From positions 1 to 64,000 of the forward strand of contig JAUNSK010000019.1 of NCBI GenBank assembly GCA_030539275.1: DNA of 64,000 nt, given 5' to 3'. Positions 7,966 through 16,509 of the stretch are shown piece by piece. The notes below the pieces were generated by a model. That model saw nothing but the letters and a program-made list of their open reading frames with translations. It did not search any database and had not been told where the DNA came from. The stretch is from Oscillospiraceae bacterium. Lineage in GTDB: Bacteria; Bacillota; Clostridia; Oscillospirales; Ruminococcaceae. The position numbers were made by a program, and so were the translations under genes. The first letter of the stretch is position 1; each line of letters begins with the position of its first letter.

Positions 7966-9693
7966 GTGAAAAAAAAGAAATCTGATAAATCTTCTACGGT
8001 TTATAAAACAGGATTGTCAGTAAACAGCTGTGTAATATTTATTCTAATATTTTTACTGGTCTTTGCGTCAGCACGACTGGCGGCCTCAAGACAGACTATT
8101 CACCTTTTCGGGATAGACTTAAGTTCCGGATCGGTAAATGGTATATTGTGCTCGATACTGATCATGATACCTATTATGATGACAAGCCTTGACAGAAAGC
8201 GAGGCTTTATTTTATCACTTATTATGCTTGCTGCAAATGCAGTTACGGTTATAGGCAATATATATTTCAGAAGATCTCTTGATGCGATACCTGGCCTGGC
8301 ATATATTTTCCTTGGCGTATTCATGGTATTTCTGCTTAAGAAAAATCTTACTCAGATCGCAAGAAATGAGGACGAACTCTTCAAACTCGCTTACAGGGAT
8401 TCACTGACGGGACTGCCTAACAGACGAGCCTTTGATGAAACTGTCCGTGACATAATAAATCAGGGCAGACAAAAACAATTTGCCCTGGCTGTTATAGATC
8501 TTGATAACTTCAAGGGCATAAACGATACGATAGGCCACGAATGCGGAGACGGTCTGCTTTGTGAAGTTGCGAGAAGATGGTCTGCAATTCTTTCGCCTTC
8601 AGACTTCCTTGCAAGGCAGGGCGGTGATGAATTTATTCTTATACTCAAAGATGATACCTCAAAACAGCTGCTTATGCAGAGAATAGATGAGTTTGCCAAT
8701 GCACTCGGTGAGGTAATGACAGTAAAGGAACATTCAATATTTGCATCAGCGAGCTTTGGCATAGCGTGTTATCCACAGCATGCTGATGATTCTGAAAAGC
8801 TGTTCAGATATGCTGATATGGCGATGTATCATTCAAAGAAATCAAAAACAAATAAGGTCACGATGTTCGATATTTCGATGGCTGAACCTATTGAGAATGA
8901 ATTTAAGTATGACAGACTTATAAGAGACTGTCTGCTCAATGATACATTTGAACTTGTTTTCCAGCCGCAGTTCTATGTCGGAACACATCAGTTCAGAGGC
9001 TTTGAAGCTCTGCTGCGTATGAAAGATGACAGCGGAATGTACATAAATCCAAACAACTTTATTCCGTATGCTGAGCAGAGCAGACTGATACTTGAGATCG
9101 ACAGATGGGTGCTCAGAAATGCCATGCAGACTATCAGGCCATATTTTGATATAATAGATTCAAAGTTTATACTTTCTATAAATATATCTGCCCTTCATCT
9201 TCAGAGTGACCAGCTTATGCAGGATATCTCATCAGCCATTATGGAAAGCGGTTTCCCTGCAAATTATCTTGAGATAGAGATCACGGAAACATCAGTTCTG
9301 TCCAGTGTTTCCAGAGCAACGGAGCTTTTAAAGAGAATTAAAATGCTTGGCGTAAGTGTTGCACTTGATGATTTCGGAACCGGATATGCGTCTCTGAGCA
9401 ATCTGTCAGAGCTTCCTCTGAATCTTGTAAAGATAGACAAATCATTTATGGACAAGATGCTCAGTGATGTCAAATACAGAAGCTTTATTTCAGGTATTAT
9501 TTCAATGGGTCATATCCTTGGTTTTGAGGTTATTGCCGAAGGAGTTGAGTACGAGGTACAGCTTGATATTTTAAGATCACTCCACTGTGACTATGTTCAG
9601 GGATTTCTGTGGGGAAAACCGATAAATAAAGAATCTATGGACAAGCTGATCAAAAACATTTATTTTCCTGACAGAAGATTCAGGAGATATTAA
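7966..9693 (+). CDS. Membrane GGDEF-EAL protein (c-di-GMP synthesis and hydrolysis)
   Basis: 575 aa. The first about 125 residues hold roughly four membrane segments with no recognised sensor domain. A GGDEF domain follows with an intact RQGGDEF active site; the position of the inhibitory RxxD site reads SPSD, so product inhibition by that site is not expected. The EAL domain has FEALLRM, the DDFGTGYASL loop and EVIAEGVE, so catalytic residues look intact. It may therefore make or break c-di-GMP, or switch between both. GTG start follows AAAGGTGG. It has its own promoter and terminator, so it is a single-gene unit. Confidence 0.92.
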   Translation: MKKKKSDKSSTVYKTGLSVNSCVIFILIFLLVFASARLAASRQTIHLFGIDLSSGSVNGILCSILIMIPIMMTSLDRKRGFILSLIMLAANAVTVIGNIYFRRSLDAIPGLAYIFLGVFMVFLLKKNLTQIARNEDELFKLAYRDSLTGLPNRRAFDETVRDIINQGRQKQFALAVIDLDNFKGINDTIGHECGDGLLCEVARRWSAILSPSDFLARQGGDEFILILKDDTSKQLLMQRIDEFANALGEVMTVKEHSIFASASFGIACYPQHADDSEKLFRYADMAMYHSKKSKTNKVTMFDISMAEPIENEFKYDRLIRDCLLNDTFELVFQPQFYVGTHQFRGFEALLRMKDDSGMYINPNNFIPYAEQSRLILEIDRWVLRNAMQTIRPYFDIIDSKFILSINISALHLQSDQLMQDISSAIMESGFPANYLEIEITETSVLSSVSRATELLKRIKMLGVSVALDDFGTGYASLSNLSELPLNLVKIDKSFMDKMLSDVKYRSFISGIISMGHILGFEVIAEGVEYEVQLDILRSLHCDYVQGFLWGKPINKESMDKLIKNIYFPDRRFRRY

Positions 9694-9746
9694 AACCGCA
9701 TAAATCTCAACAGACCCATTCTCTTGTGATTGATGCGGTTTTTTTA
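9693..9746 (+). terminator. Terminator after the GGDEF-EAL gene
   Basis: AAACCGCAT (9693-9701) pairs with ATGCGGTTT (9733-9741), followed by a T-run. Confidence 0.82.
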
Positions 9747-9831
9747 TGCCCTTTTTCCGGCCGGAATGTTTATGTATGGCCAAGCAGACTTTTAATAAAT
9801 ATATTTAATTGGATACAGGGGCTTTGCTATA

Positions 9832-9860
9832 TTGAAGTATCAAAAAAAAAGTGGTATAAT
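9832..9860 (+). promoter_or_regulatory. Promoter of the phosphoribosyltransferase operon
   Basis: TTGAAG at 9832-9837, a 17-base spacer with a run of nine A, and TATAAT at 9855-9860. It is the only clear promoter before the six-gene block 9903-16458. Confidence 0.8.
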
Positions 9861-9902
9861 AAGCATGTTTAAAAAATTAAAACAAGAAATTGGAGAAGCA
9901 AG

Positions 9903-11498
9903 ATGCCCATTATTATTTCGGGAATAAATTCAGCTCTTGATGCAGACAAAAATACTGCAGCGTATGCAGCAGCAGCAAAGATAAAAATGTCTCTTTCTGA
10001 TTTTGTATCATATGATATTTACAAAACATCTCTTGATGCAAGAAAACAAAATGATATTCATTTTGTTCACTCGGTTTATGCAAAACTCTGCGACAGAAAG
10101 CTTGAACAGCACTTATGTGATAAATATCCGTTCTGTAATTACATTGATGACAACTATCCAAAGCCTGTCATAACGGGCAAGCATAAAAAAGGCAGGGTTG
10201 CCGTAGTAGGTCTGGGTCCGGCAGGACTTTTCTGTGCACTTGTACTTAGCGAGAACGGATACAGGCCGGTCGTTTTTGAAAGAGGAGAGAGTATCGAAAA
10301 AAGGGCGGAATCTGTAAACGGATTCTGGAACGGCGGTCCGCTCAATGTAAGTTCCAACGTACAGTTCGGTGAGGGAGGTGCCGGAACGTTTTCTGACGGT
10401 AAACTGACAACAAGAATCAAGGATCCTCTGTGCAGATATGTACTTGAACGTTTCTGCGAATTTGGTGCACCTCCTGAGATCCTTACAAAGGCAAAACCCC
10501 ATATAGGAACCGACAATCTCAGAAAAATTATTACCGGTATGAGGGAAAGGCTTATTCTCAACGGGGGAGAGGTACACTTCAGTACTCTGGTGGATGATAT
10601 AGAAATATCTGACGGCGAGATCAGACATCTGCATACCAGAAAAGGAGTTTTTTCTCCAAGTGCGGTAGTTATGGCAGTCGGAAATTCATCACGTGATACA
10701 TTTGAAATGCTTTATAATAAACAGATCTTTATGGAGCCTAAGCCTTTTAGCGTAGGCGTCAGAATCGAGCATCTCCAGAAAGACGTGAATGAGAGCCTGT
10801 ATGGAAAGCATGCGGATAATCCCCTGCTTCCACAGGGAGAATATCAGCTTTCACATCGTGAAGGCTCAAGGGCAGTCTATACGTTCTGTATGTGTCCGGG
10901 CGGTTATGTTGTTCCTTCATCAAGTGAGGAAAACTCGGTTGTTACGAACGGTATGAGTGAATTTATGAGAGACGGCAAAAATGCAAACTGTGCAGTAGCA
11001 GTAAGTGTTTCACCATCAGATTTCGGAACATCTGCTCTTGACGGAATGAATTATGCACGTGCTCTTGAACAGAAGGCTTTCAGACTGGCAGGGTCTGATT
11101 ACAAGGCACCTGCGACTACAACAGGTGGATTTTTATCAGGCAGACCGGGACTCGAAAGTTCAGTTGAACCGACATATGCACGCGGACTCGCAGAATGTGA
11201 TTTTAACGAGCTGTTTGATGAAAAGATAAATACAATGCTCAGAGCAGGCCTTGAGGACTTTTCTAAAAAAATGAAATGCTTTGGCAGTCCGGATGCAATT
11301 ATGACTGCACCGGAAACCAGAACGTCTTCACCGCTGAGGATAGTTCGCAACGAAGCAATGGAGTCGCTCAGTGTATCAAATCTTTATCCATGCGGAGAAG
11401 GAGCCGGATATGCCGGAGGTATAATGTCAGCAGCAGTTGACGGAATAAAGGCTGCATACAGGATAATGGAAAAGTATGCGCCTGAAAAGAAAATATAA
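9903..11498 (+). CDS. FAD-dependent dehydrogenase (COG2509-like)
   Basis: 531 aa. An N-terminal extension of about 95 residues precedes the dinucleotide-binding motif VAVVGLGPAGL at about 99-109, and the C-terminus has the second FAD contact NLYPCGEGAGYAGGIMSAAVDG. Conserved blocks GGAGTFSDGKL and TRTSSPLRI are typical of this uncharacterised FAD dehydrogenase family. Start ATG follows TTGGAGA. The gene is 17 bases upstream of the aldolase gene, shares its promoter, and no terminator separates them, so it may supply a redox step to the pathway or be a passenger. The substrate is unknown. Confidence 0.85.
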   Translation: MPIIISGINSALDADKNTAAYAAAAKIKMSLSDFVSYDIYKTSLDARKQNDIHFVHSVYAKLCDRKLEQHLCDKYPFCNYIDDNYPKPVITGKHKKGRVAVVGLGPAGLFCALVLSENGYRPVVFERGESIEKRAESVNGFWNGGPLNVSSNVQFGEGGAGTFSDGKLTTRIKDPLCRYVLERFCEFGAPPEILTKAKPHIGTDNLRKIITGMRERLILNGGEVHFSTLVDDIEISDGEIRHLHTRKGVFSPSAVVMAVGNSSRDTFEMLYNKQIFMEPKPFSVGVRIEHLQKDVNESLYGKHADNPLLPQGEYQLSHREGSRAVYTFCMCPGGYVVPSSSEENSVVTNGMSEFMRDGKNANCAVAVSVSPSDFGTSALDGMNYARALEQKAFRLAGSDYKAPATTTGGFLSGRPGLESSVEPTYARGLAECDFNELFDEKINTMLRAGLEDFSKKMKCFGSPDAIMTAPETRTSSPLRIVRNEAMESLSVSNLYPCGEGAGYAGGIMSAAVDGIKAAYRIMEKYAPEKKI

Positions 11499-11515
11499 AA
11501 AAGGACAATAACAAA

Positions 11516-12580
11516 ATGAAAGTAACAGTAGACATGAACACAGCAATGGACAGATTGAATTGTACAGAAAAGGACTACCTTAAGTACGCACTTGGCGGTC
11601 TCATGTATACGCCTGCACACAACAGCAGTGCCGCAGATATGATCATCAGCAGAAAGTATAAAGGACTTCATTCCATGGTATTTTGTCTTGAGGATGCCAT
11701 AGCAGATTCAAGCGAGGGAAAAGCCCTTGAACAGCTGACAGAAACATTCTCGCAGCTTGGTGCAGCAACACTGAGCGGAGAACTCAACACAGTCAGTATG
11801 CCGTTCCTGTTTGTGAGGGTAAAATATCCGGAACAGATCAGGATCGTTTATGATCTGATAGGTAAGTACGGTCTGCTTAAGGGATTTATTTTTCCGAAGT
11901 TTGATACATCAAATGCTCAGCAGTATATAAATTATCTACTTGAGATCAACAAGCAGTCAGCTGACAGGATCTATGGGATGCCGATTCTTGAGTCAGCAAT
12001 GGTTTCGGATATTGAAACCAGAACTCAGGAACTTGCTGCTCTGAGACATATTACTGACTCAGTAAAGGAGTATATTCTTAATATCAGGATAGGCGGCAAC
12101 GATTTCTGCAGTCAGTTCGGACTGCGAAGATCAGTCAGCAATACAATATATGATATAAAGGTAGTAGCAGATCTTATAAGCGATATAGTGAATGTCTTTT
12201 CAAGGGACTATGTTGTCTCTGCACCTGTCTGGGAGTATTTTGAGGGTCAGGATGCGACTGACACCAGTTGGTCGCAGGGACTGCGCAGAGAGGCAGAACT
12301 GGATCTGCTCAACGGACTGACAGGTAAGACTGTCATTCATCCGACTCAGCTGCAGATAATAAATTCTGTACTTGAGGTGAGCGCTGAGGACTATAATGAT
12401 GCGATAAGCATTCTTGACTGGAAGGATGAACTTCTCGGTGTTGCAAAGGGTGCAGCAGGCAACAGGATGAATGAACAGAAGGTACATAAGAACTGGGCAG
12501 TGAAAATACTTATCCGTGCAATGATATATGGAATAAAAAATACAGACATTGAAAGGAAACCGGAAGTTTGCTTGAAATAA
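11516..12580 (+). CDS. HpcH/HpaI/CitE-like aldolase of the Ter-type biosynthetic module
   Basis: 354-aa TIM-barrel protein related to citrate lyase beta/HpcH aldolases. Visible family features are FCLEDAIADSS (acidic metal or CoA-site region), FLFVRVKYPEQI, GFIFPKFDTSNAQ and GKTVIHPTQLQIIN near the C-terminus. In established classifications this subtype travels with TRSP and StiP-type phosphoribosyltransferases in tellurium-resistance-linked operons; that same set follows here. Likely reaction: C-C bond cleavage or formation on a sugar or oxoacid intermediate (inference). It overlaps the next gene by 13 bases. Confidence 0.85.
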   Translation: MKVTVDMNTAMDRLNCTEKDYLKYALGGLMYTPAHNSSAADMIISRKYKGLHSMVFCLEDAIADSSEGKALEQLTETFSQLGAATLSGELNTVSMPFLFVRVKYPEQIRIVYDLIGKYGLLKGFIFPKFDTSNAQQYINYLLEINKQSADRIYGMPILESAMVSDIETRTQELAALRHITDSVKEYILNIRIGGNDFCSQFGLRRSVSNTIYDIKVVADLISDIVNVFSRDYVVSAPVWEYFEGQDATDTSWSQGLRREAELDLLNGLTGKTVIHPTQLQIINSVLEVSAEDYNDAISILDWKDELLGVAKGAAGNRMNEQKVHKNWAVKILIRAMIYGIKNTDIERKPEVCLK

Positions 12581-13710
12581 TTGAAAACAAATCAACATTC
12601 AGAAGCGATGAACTTGTAAAAACAGCAAAAAGGGATAATAATTCAAAGAGAAATTATCTTCTTGTAAACAGCATGCAGGGAAAACATGTTCCTGCACAGC
12701 CGCTCAGGGTACTCAGACTGTTTGATGAGCTTGCTGAAACGATCAAAGAATTATGTCAGTCTCAGAGAGTTCTGTTTATAGGATTTGCGGAAACGGCAAC
12801 TGCAATAGGTGCAGCAGTTTCATCACACTTTGAGTCATCGGTCTATGTACATACAACAAGAGAAATAAGAGATGAGAAATACCTTGCAGCCCAGTTTCAT
12901 GAGGAACACTCTCATGCAGTAAATCAGTCATTGTACTGCAGAGATTTCGATAAAATTCTGTCTGAAACTGATCTGATTGTATTTGTTGAGGATGAAATAA
13001 CGACAGGGAAGACTATTCTTAACTTTATGTCATGTCTTAAGCAGAATCCTGCATTTAACAACAGAATAAAATTTGCTGCATGCTCGGTCCTTAACGGCGC
13101 TGACGATGAAAGACTCAGTTTTCTTTCAGTCAGCGGGCTTGAGTGTTTCTGGCTTATGAGAGTAAAGGCTGTTCCTGATTCTGATGAGGTATACACAGGT
13201 ATAAGCAGTATCGCAAAAGAACGCGGGCTTGCATATAATGAATATATTCTGTCATCCTGTGCAGATCCGAGACTCGGTGTATCATCGTGCGAATACAAAA
13301 AAAGCTGCTGTGATCTCGCAGAAAAGATAACGTCGCAACTCGTACAGGATACTGTAAGAAGTGCAGCAGTCATAGGCACTGAGGAATGCATGTATCCTGC
13401 TATCATAACAGCAGCATTTATGGCTGAAAAAATGCCTGATGCAGACATTGTTACACATTCGACTACAAGAAGTCCTGTTGTAGCGGAAAATACACCTGAT
13501 TATCCTCTTGCATCCAGATACAGTATCAGAAGCTTTTACGACAAAGACAGAAAAACATTTATTTATAACAGTGATGTGACCGCGTATGACGTGGTTGTCG
13601 TTATTACGGATGCAGTCAGTAATTCATACGGCAAATGTATGGAAAGTATCATGTCTGCGTTCAATAAAACTCAAAAATTTATTTTAATCAGATGGGGTGA
13701 AAAGTCATAA
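12568..13710 (+). CDS. Phosphoribosyltransferase with C-terminal TRSP domain
   Basis: 380 aa. The N-terminal half has the family hallmark YLLVNSMQGKHVPAQP and a PRPP-loop-like acidic segment LIVFVEDEITTGKT near residue 140. The C-terminal half carries IGTEECMYPAI and the eponymous T-R-S-P motif in HSTTRSPVV. This is the PRTase_2 plus TRSP arrangement described with Ter-linked nucleoside-like metabolite operons. The start is TTG at 12568 after AGGAAACCGGAAG, inside the end of the aldolase gene, which suggests translational coupling. Expected to transfer or form a phosphoribosyl unit; acceptor unknown. Confidence 0.85.
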   Translation: MLEIIENKSTFRSDELVKTAKRDNNSKRNYLLVNSMQGKHVPAQPLRVLRLFDELAETIKELCQSQRVLFIGFAETATAIGAAVSSHFESSVYVHTTREIRDEKYLAAQFHEEHSHAVNQSLYCRDFDKILSETDLIVFVEDEITTGKTILNFMSCLKQNPAFNNRIKFAACSVLNGADDERLSFLSVSGLECFWLMRVKAVPDSDEVYTGISSIAKERGLAYNEYILSSCADPRLGVSSCEYKKSCCDLAEKITSQLVQDTVRSAAVIGTEECMYPAIITAAFMAEKMPDADIVTHSTTRSPVVAENTPDYPLASRYSIRSFYDKDRKTFIYNSDVTAYDVVVVITDAVSNSYGKCMESIMSAFNKTQKFILIRWGEKS

Positions 13711-14765
13711 GATCATCGTATAAAGAATCAGACGTTACAATACTGCTTAAGGACATTACAGGGACAGTAGAGCCGCAGCCGGCTGAGGTACGTGAAAAGC
13801 TTATACAGGCCGGACGTCATTACTGTGAAATGCTGCCTCTTGAGTATAGGCCGGCGCAGGAATATATAAGCCTGTACAACAGATCACTTGATGAAAATGC
13901 AAAGATAACAGCTGATGCAGCTGCAGTGCTGAGTGAAAGGATATACCGCCGTTACGGCAGCAATATAACGCTCGTTTCACTTGCCAGAGCAGGTACTCCT
14001 GCCGGAATTATTATAAAAAGATATCTGAACCGCAGATATCCTGAGATCAATGTATCACATTATACGATCTCTATTATCAGAGGCAGAGGTATTGACGCAA
14101 ATGCAATGAAGTATATTCTCGCAAGGCATGAAGCGTCTTCAATATGCTTTGTCGACGGATGGACCGGTAAGGGAGCAATTCTTGATACTCTCAGACGTGA
14201 ACTTGCTTCATATGAAGGAGTTCCGGATGAACTTGCTGTTCTTGCAGATCCGGCACATATAACCGATCTGTGCGGAACCAGAGAGGATTTTCTTATTCCG
14301 AGTTCATGCCTTAATGCTACAGTATCAGGTCTTATGTCCAGGACATTTCTTCGCAGTGACATTATAGGAGAAAATGATTTTCATGGTGCTGTCTATTATA
14401 GCGAAATGGAATCAGAAGACCGTTCAAATGAGTTTATAGACAGGGTTACAGATATGATCGATTTCACGAAGTCATATGAAACCTGTGATGAATCACCTGC
14501 AGATCATGCAGGATTTGAAGAAGTTGTGAGAATAAAAAATGATTTCAGAGTAAGTGATATAAACTTTGTCAAGCCCGGAATAGGCGAGACAACAAGAGTT
14601 CTGCTGAGGAGAATTCCATGGAAGATACTTGTGAGCGACAAAAAAGACAAGAGGCATCTGGAACATATACTTGAACTTGCCAGAGAGAAAAACGTTGAGA
14701 TACAGGAGTATCCTCTTGGGTGCTACCGCTCATGCGGAATAATCAAGAATCTATCTGATATATAG
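13707..14765 (+). CDS. StiP-family phosphoribosyltransferase/PELOTA-like protein, probable ATA start
   Basis: 352 aa if translation starts at ATA 13707. Residues after this codon read RSSYKESDVTILLKDI, matching the conserved N-terminus of the family, and an in-frame stop lies at 13698, so no ATG, GTG or TTG can give the full domain; CTG 13743 would cut off the conserved motif and the first ATG is 13830. GGGGTGA at 13694-13700 is well placed for ATA 13707, which overlaps the previous stop as ATAA. The body has ISIIRGRGIDANAM and a PRPP-loop-like FVDGWTGKGAI; the C-terminal 80 residues resemble the PELOTA-type RNA-binding domain. Databases often label the family cysteine protease StiP; phosphoribosyltransferase is the more likely role. 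Confidence 0.82.
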   Translation: MRSSYKESDVTILLKDITGTVEPQPAEVREKLIQAGRHYCEMLPLEYRPAQEYISLYNRSLDENAKITADAAAVLSERIYRRYGSNITLVSLARAGTPAGIIIKRYLNRRYPEINVSHYTISIIRGRGIDANAMKYILARHEASSICFVDGWTGKGAILDTLRRELASYEGVPDELAVLADPAHITDLCGTREDFLIPSSCLNATVSGLMSRTFLRSDIIGENDFHGAVYYSEMESEDRSNEFIDRVTDMIDFTKSYETCDESPADHAGFEEVVRIKNDFRVSDINFVKPGIGETTRVLLRRIPWKILVSDKKDKRHLEHILELAREKNVEIQEYPLGCYRSCGIIKNLSDI

Positions 14766-14774
14766 GAGCATAAT

Positions 14775-15566
14775 ATGAAACTTTTTGCGAGTGATCTTGA
14801 CAAGACACTGATCCATTCATACAAAACAGCACAGCCCGGGGATATCTGTGTTGAACTCAAAGACGGCAAAAAGCTGTCATATATGACACATGAGGCGCAA
14901 AAGACACTAAGAAACATATGCAGTCATCCTGATATCGCATTTACACCTGTTACAACACGGTCTACAGAGCAATATGAGAGGATACATCTGTTTGATAACT
15001 ATGTTCCTCATCTTGCTGCTGCTGCAAACGGAGGTGTGCTGCTTATTGACGGAGAATCTGATAAGGAGTGGTATGCGCAGTCACAGCAGCTAATAAGAAA
15101 TTCTCTTCCTGTTATGGATGAAGGAATGAGAATACTTGAAAAAGATCCTGATGTTTCATTTGAGATCAGAATAGTTGACGGTATGTTCGTATTTACGAAA
15201 TCAGGCAACACTGATGCAACAAAAAAACGTTTATCTGATGCATTGGATAAATCTCAGGTTATGATATATAATATCGGGGAAAAAATCTACATATTCCCGG
15301 CTGTACTGACTAAGGGAAGGGCAGTTGAGCGGCTCGTACAGAGATTTGGTTTTACAGGGGTTATCTGTGCAGGCGACAGCGAGTTTGACATTTCTATGCT
15401 TGAAATCGCAGATATTGCCTATTATCCTCTCGGTCTGGCTGAATATGTGTCCAGTAAAAATGGAATAGGCTTCGACGAAACGCACAGGCGTTTTGCCGAT
15501 TCACTGCTTGAAGATTTTGAGAAGAGGTGTTATGATGAGGTCGGTAGATGCATCAAAGATAAATAA
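14775..15566 (+). CDS. HAD-family phosphatase
   Basis: 263 aa. Motif I is DLDKT at residues 7-11 with the nucleophile and acid/base Asp, and motif IV is GDSEFDISML near residue 198, so the enzyme should be an active phosphohydrolase. It sits 9 bases after the StiP-type gene and is the HAD member that accompanies the aldolase and phosphoribosyltransferases in Ter-linked modules, where it would remove a phosphate from the pathway intermediate. ATG 14775 follows TAGGAG. Confidence 0.88.
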   Translation: MKLFASDLDKTLIHSYKTAQPGDICVELKDGKKLSYMTHEAQKTLRNICSHPDIAFTPVTTRSTEQYERIHLFDNYVPHLAAAANGGVLLIDGESDKEWYAQSQQLIRNSLPVMDEGMRILEKDPDVSFEIRIVDGMFVFTKSGNTDATKKRLSDALDKSQVMIYNIGEKIYIFPAVLTKGRAVERLVQRFGFTGVICAGDSEFDISMLEIADIAYYPLGLAEYVSSKNGIGFDETHRRFADSLLEDFEKRCYDEVGRCIKDK

Positions 15567-16458
15567 GTCTGTAAAAACAAATGCAGTCAGATTTATCTCA
15601 GAGTCAAATAATAAATACAGAAGCAAACTAATAAGTACAGCAAGAGGAATCAAAGAAGATATCAAAGAAAAACCGATAGTCCTGCTTTCAGGACCATCAG
15701 GTTCAGGAAAGACCACAACTGCGTATCGTTTAAGCGATGAACTTGCACTGATGGGTATAAAATCTCATATAATATCCATGGACAATTACTTTATTCCGAA
15801 TACAAAAATTGACGAGCTGAATGTTCCGAGAGACAGCAGCGGAAATGTGGATCTTGAGTCTCCGTACAGAATAGATATATGTCTGTTTCAGAATCATCTG
15901 CACAGGCTTTTTGAAGGAGAGACTGTTGAAATACCCATATTTGATTTTGTAAATCAGGATTATTCAGGTCATGTTCCTGTATTGAGAAAAGAAAATGAAG
16001 TTATCATAATAGAGGGAATACATGCTCTGAATCCTGAAGTTACAGGAAACGTTTCTGATATAGCAAGCTGCATTTATGTCAGCGTCAGAACAAGACTTAA
16101 AACTTCTGACGGTGATCTTCTTCACCCTTCATATGTCAGACTGATGAGAAGACTTATCAGAGACAGTCTGTTTCGCGGCAGATCGTACGATGAAATTTTT
16201 GCTATGTTTGCAAGTGTTCAGCGTGGTGAAAACCTCTATATAATGCCTTATAAAAACAGAGCTGATTACGATATTGATACATTTATTGATTACGAAGCAT
16301 CTGTTTATAAGGGTATCATATATGAAAAGCTTCTTAACTCTGAAAAGAACGTTCACAGCGATATAAAGAGAGCTATGATCAGATATCTGGCTGAGCTTTT
16401 GCCGGTTGATGCCTCACTTGTTCCTCCTGAGTCACTTATCAAAGAATTTATAGGATAA
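15532..16458 (+). CDS. Uridine-kinase-like P-loop kinase
   Basis: 308 aa. A Walker A motif, LLSGPSGSGKTT, lies near residue 55, followed by SMDNYF and a lid region as in uridine kinase/phosphoribulokinase proteins, and VIIIEGIHALNP, typical of that superfamily. An N-terminal extension of about 50 basic residues precedes the kinase core. ATG 15532 (or ATG 15535) follows AGAGGTG; the gene overlaps the end of the HAD gene by 35 bases. As last gene of the operon it may phosphorylate the nucleoside-like product or recycle a nucleoside; classical uridine kinase activity is not certain. Confidence 0.83.
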   Translation: MMRSVDASKINKSVKTNAVRFISESNNKYRSKLISTARGIKEDIKEKPIVLLSGPSGSGKTTTAYRLSDELALMGIKSHIISMDNYFIPNTKIDELNVPRDSSGNVDLESPYRIDICLFQNHLHRLFEGETVEIPIFDFVNQDYSGHVPVLRKENEVIIIEGIHALNPEVTGNVSDIASCIYVSVRTRLKTSDGDLLHPSYVRLMRRLIRDSLFRGRSYDEIFAMFASVQRGENLYIMPYKNRADYDIDTFIDYEASVYKGIIYEKLLNSEKNVHSDIKRAMIRYLAELLPVDASLVPPESLIKEFIG

Positions 16459-16463
16459 AAAAC

Positions 16464-16503
16464 TCCCTGTCTGACAAGGCTTATAAGCCATACCAGACAG
16501 GGA
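16464..16503. terminator. Bidirectional terminator between convergent units
   Basis: TCCCTGTCTG (16464-16473) pairs with CAGACAGGGA (16494-16503) and encloses a small inner hairpin; T or A runs flank both sides. It serves the phosphoribosyltransferase operon and the convergent MATE gene. Confidence 0.85.
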
Positions 16504-16509
16504 ATTTTG

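Noticed and set aside
8600..8660. c-di-GMP inhibitory site in the GGDEF-EAL protein
   Set aside because: The RxxD position reads SPSD, so the site is absent.
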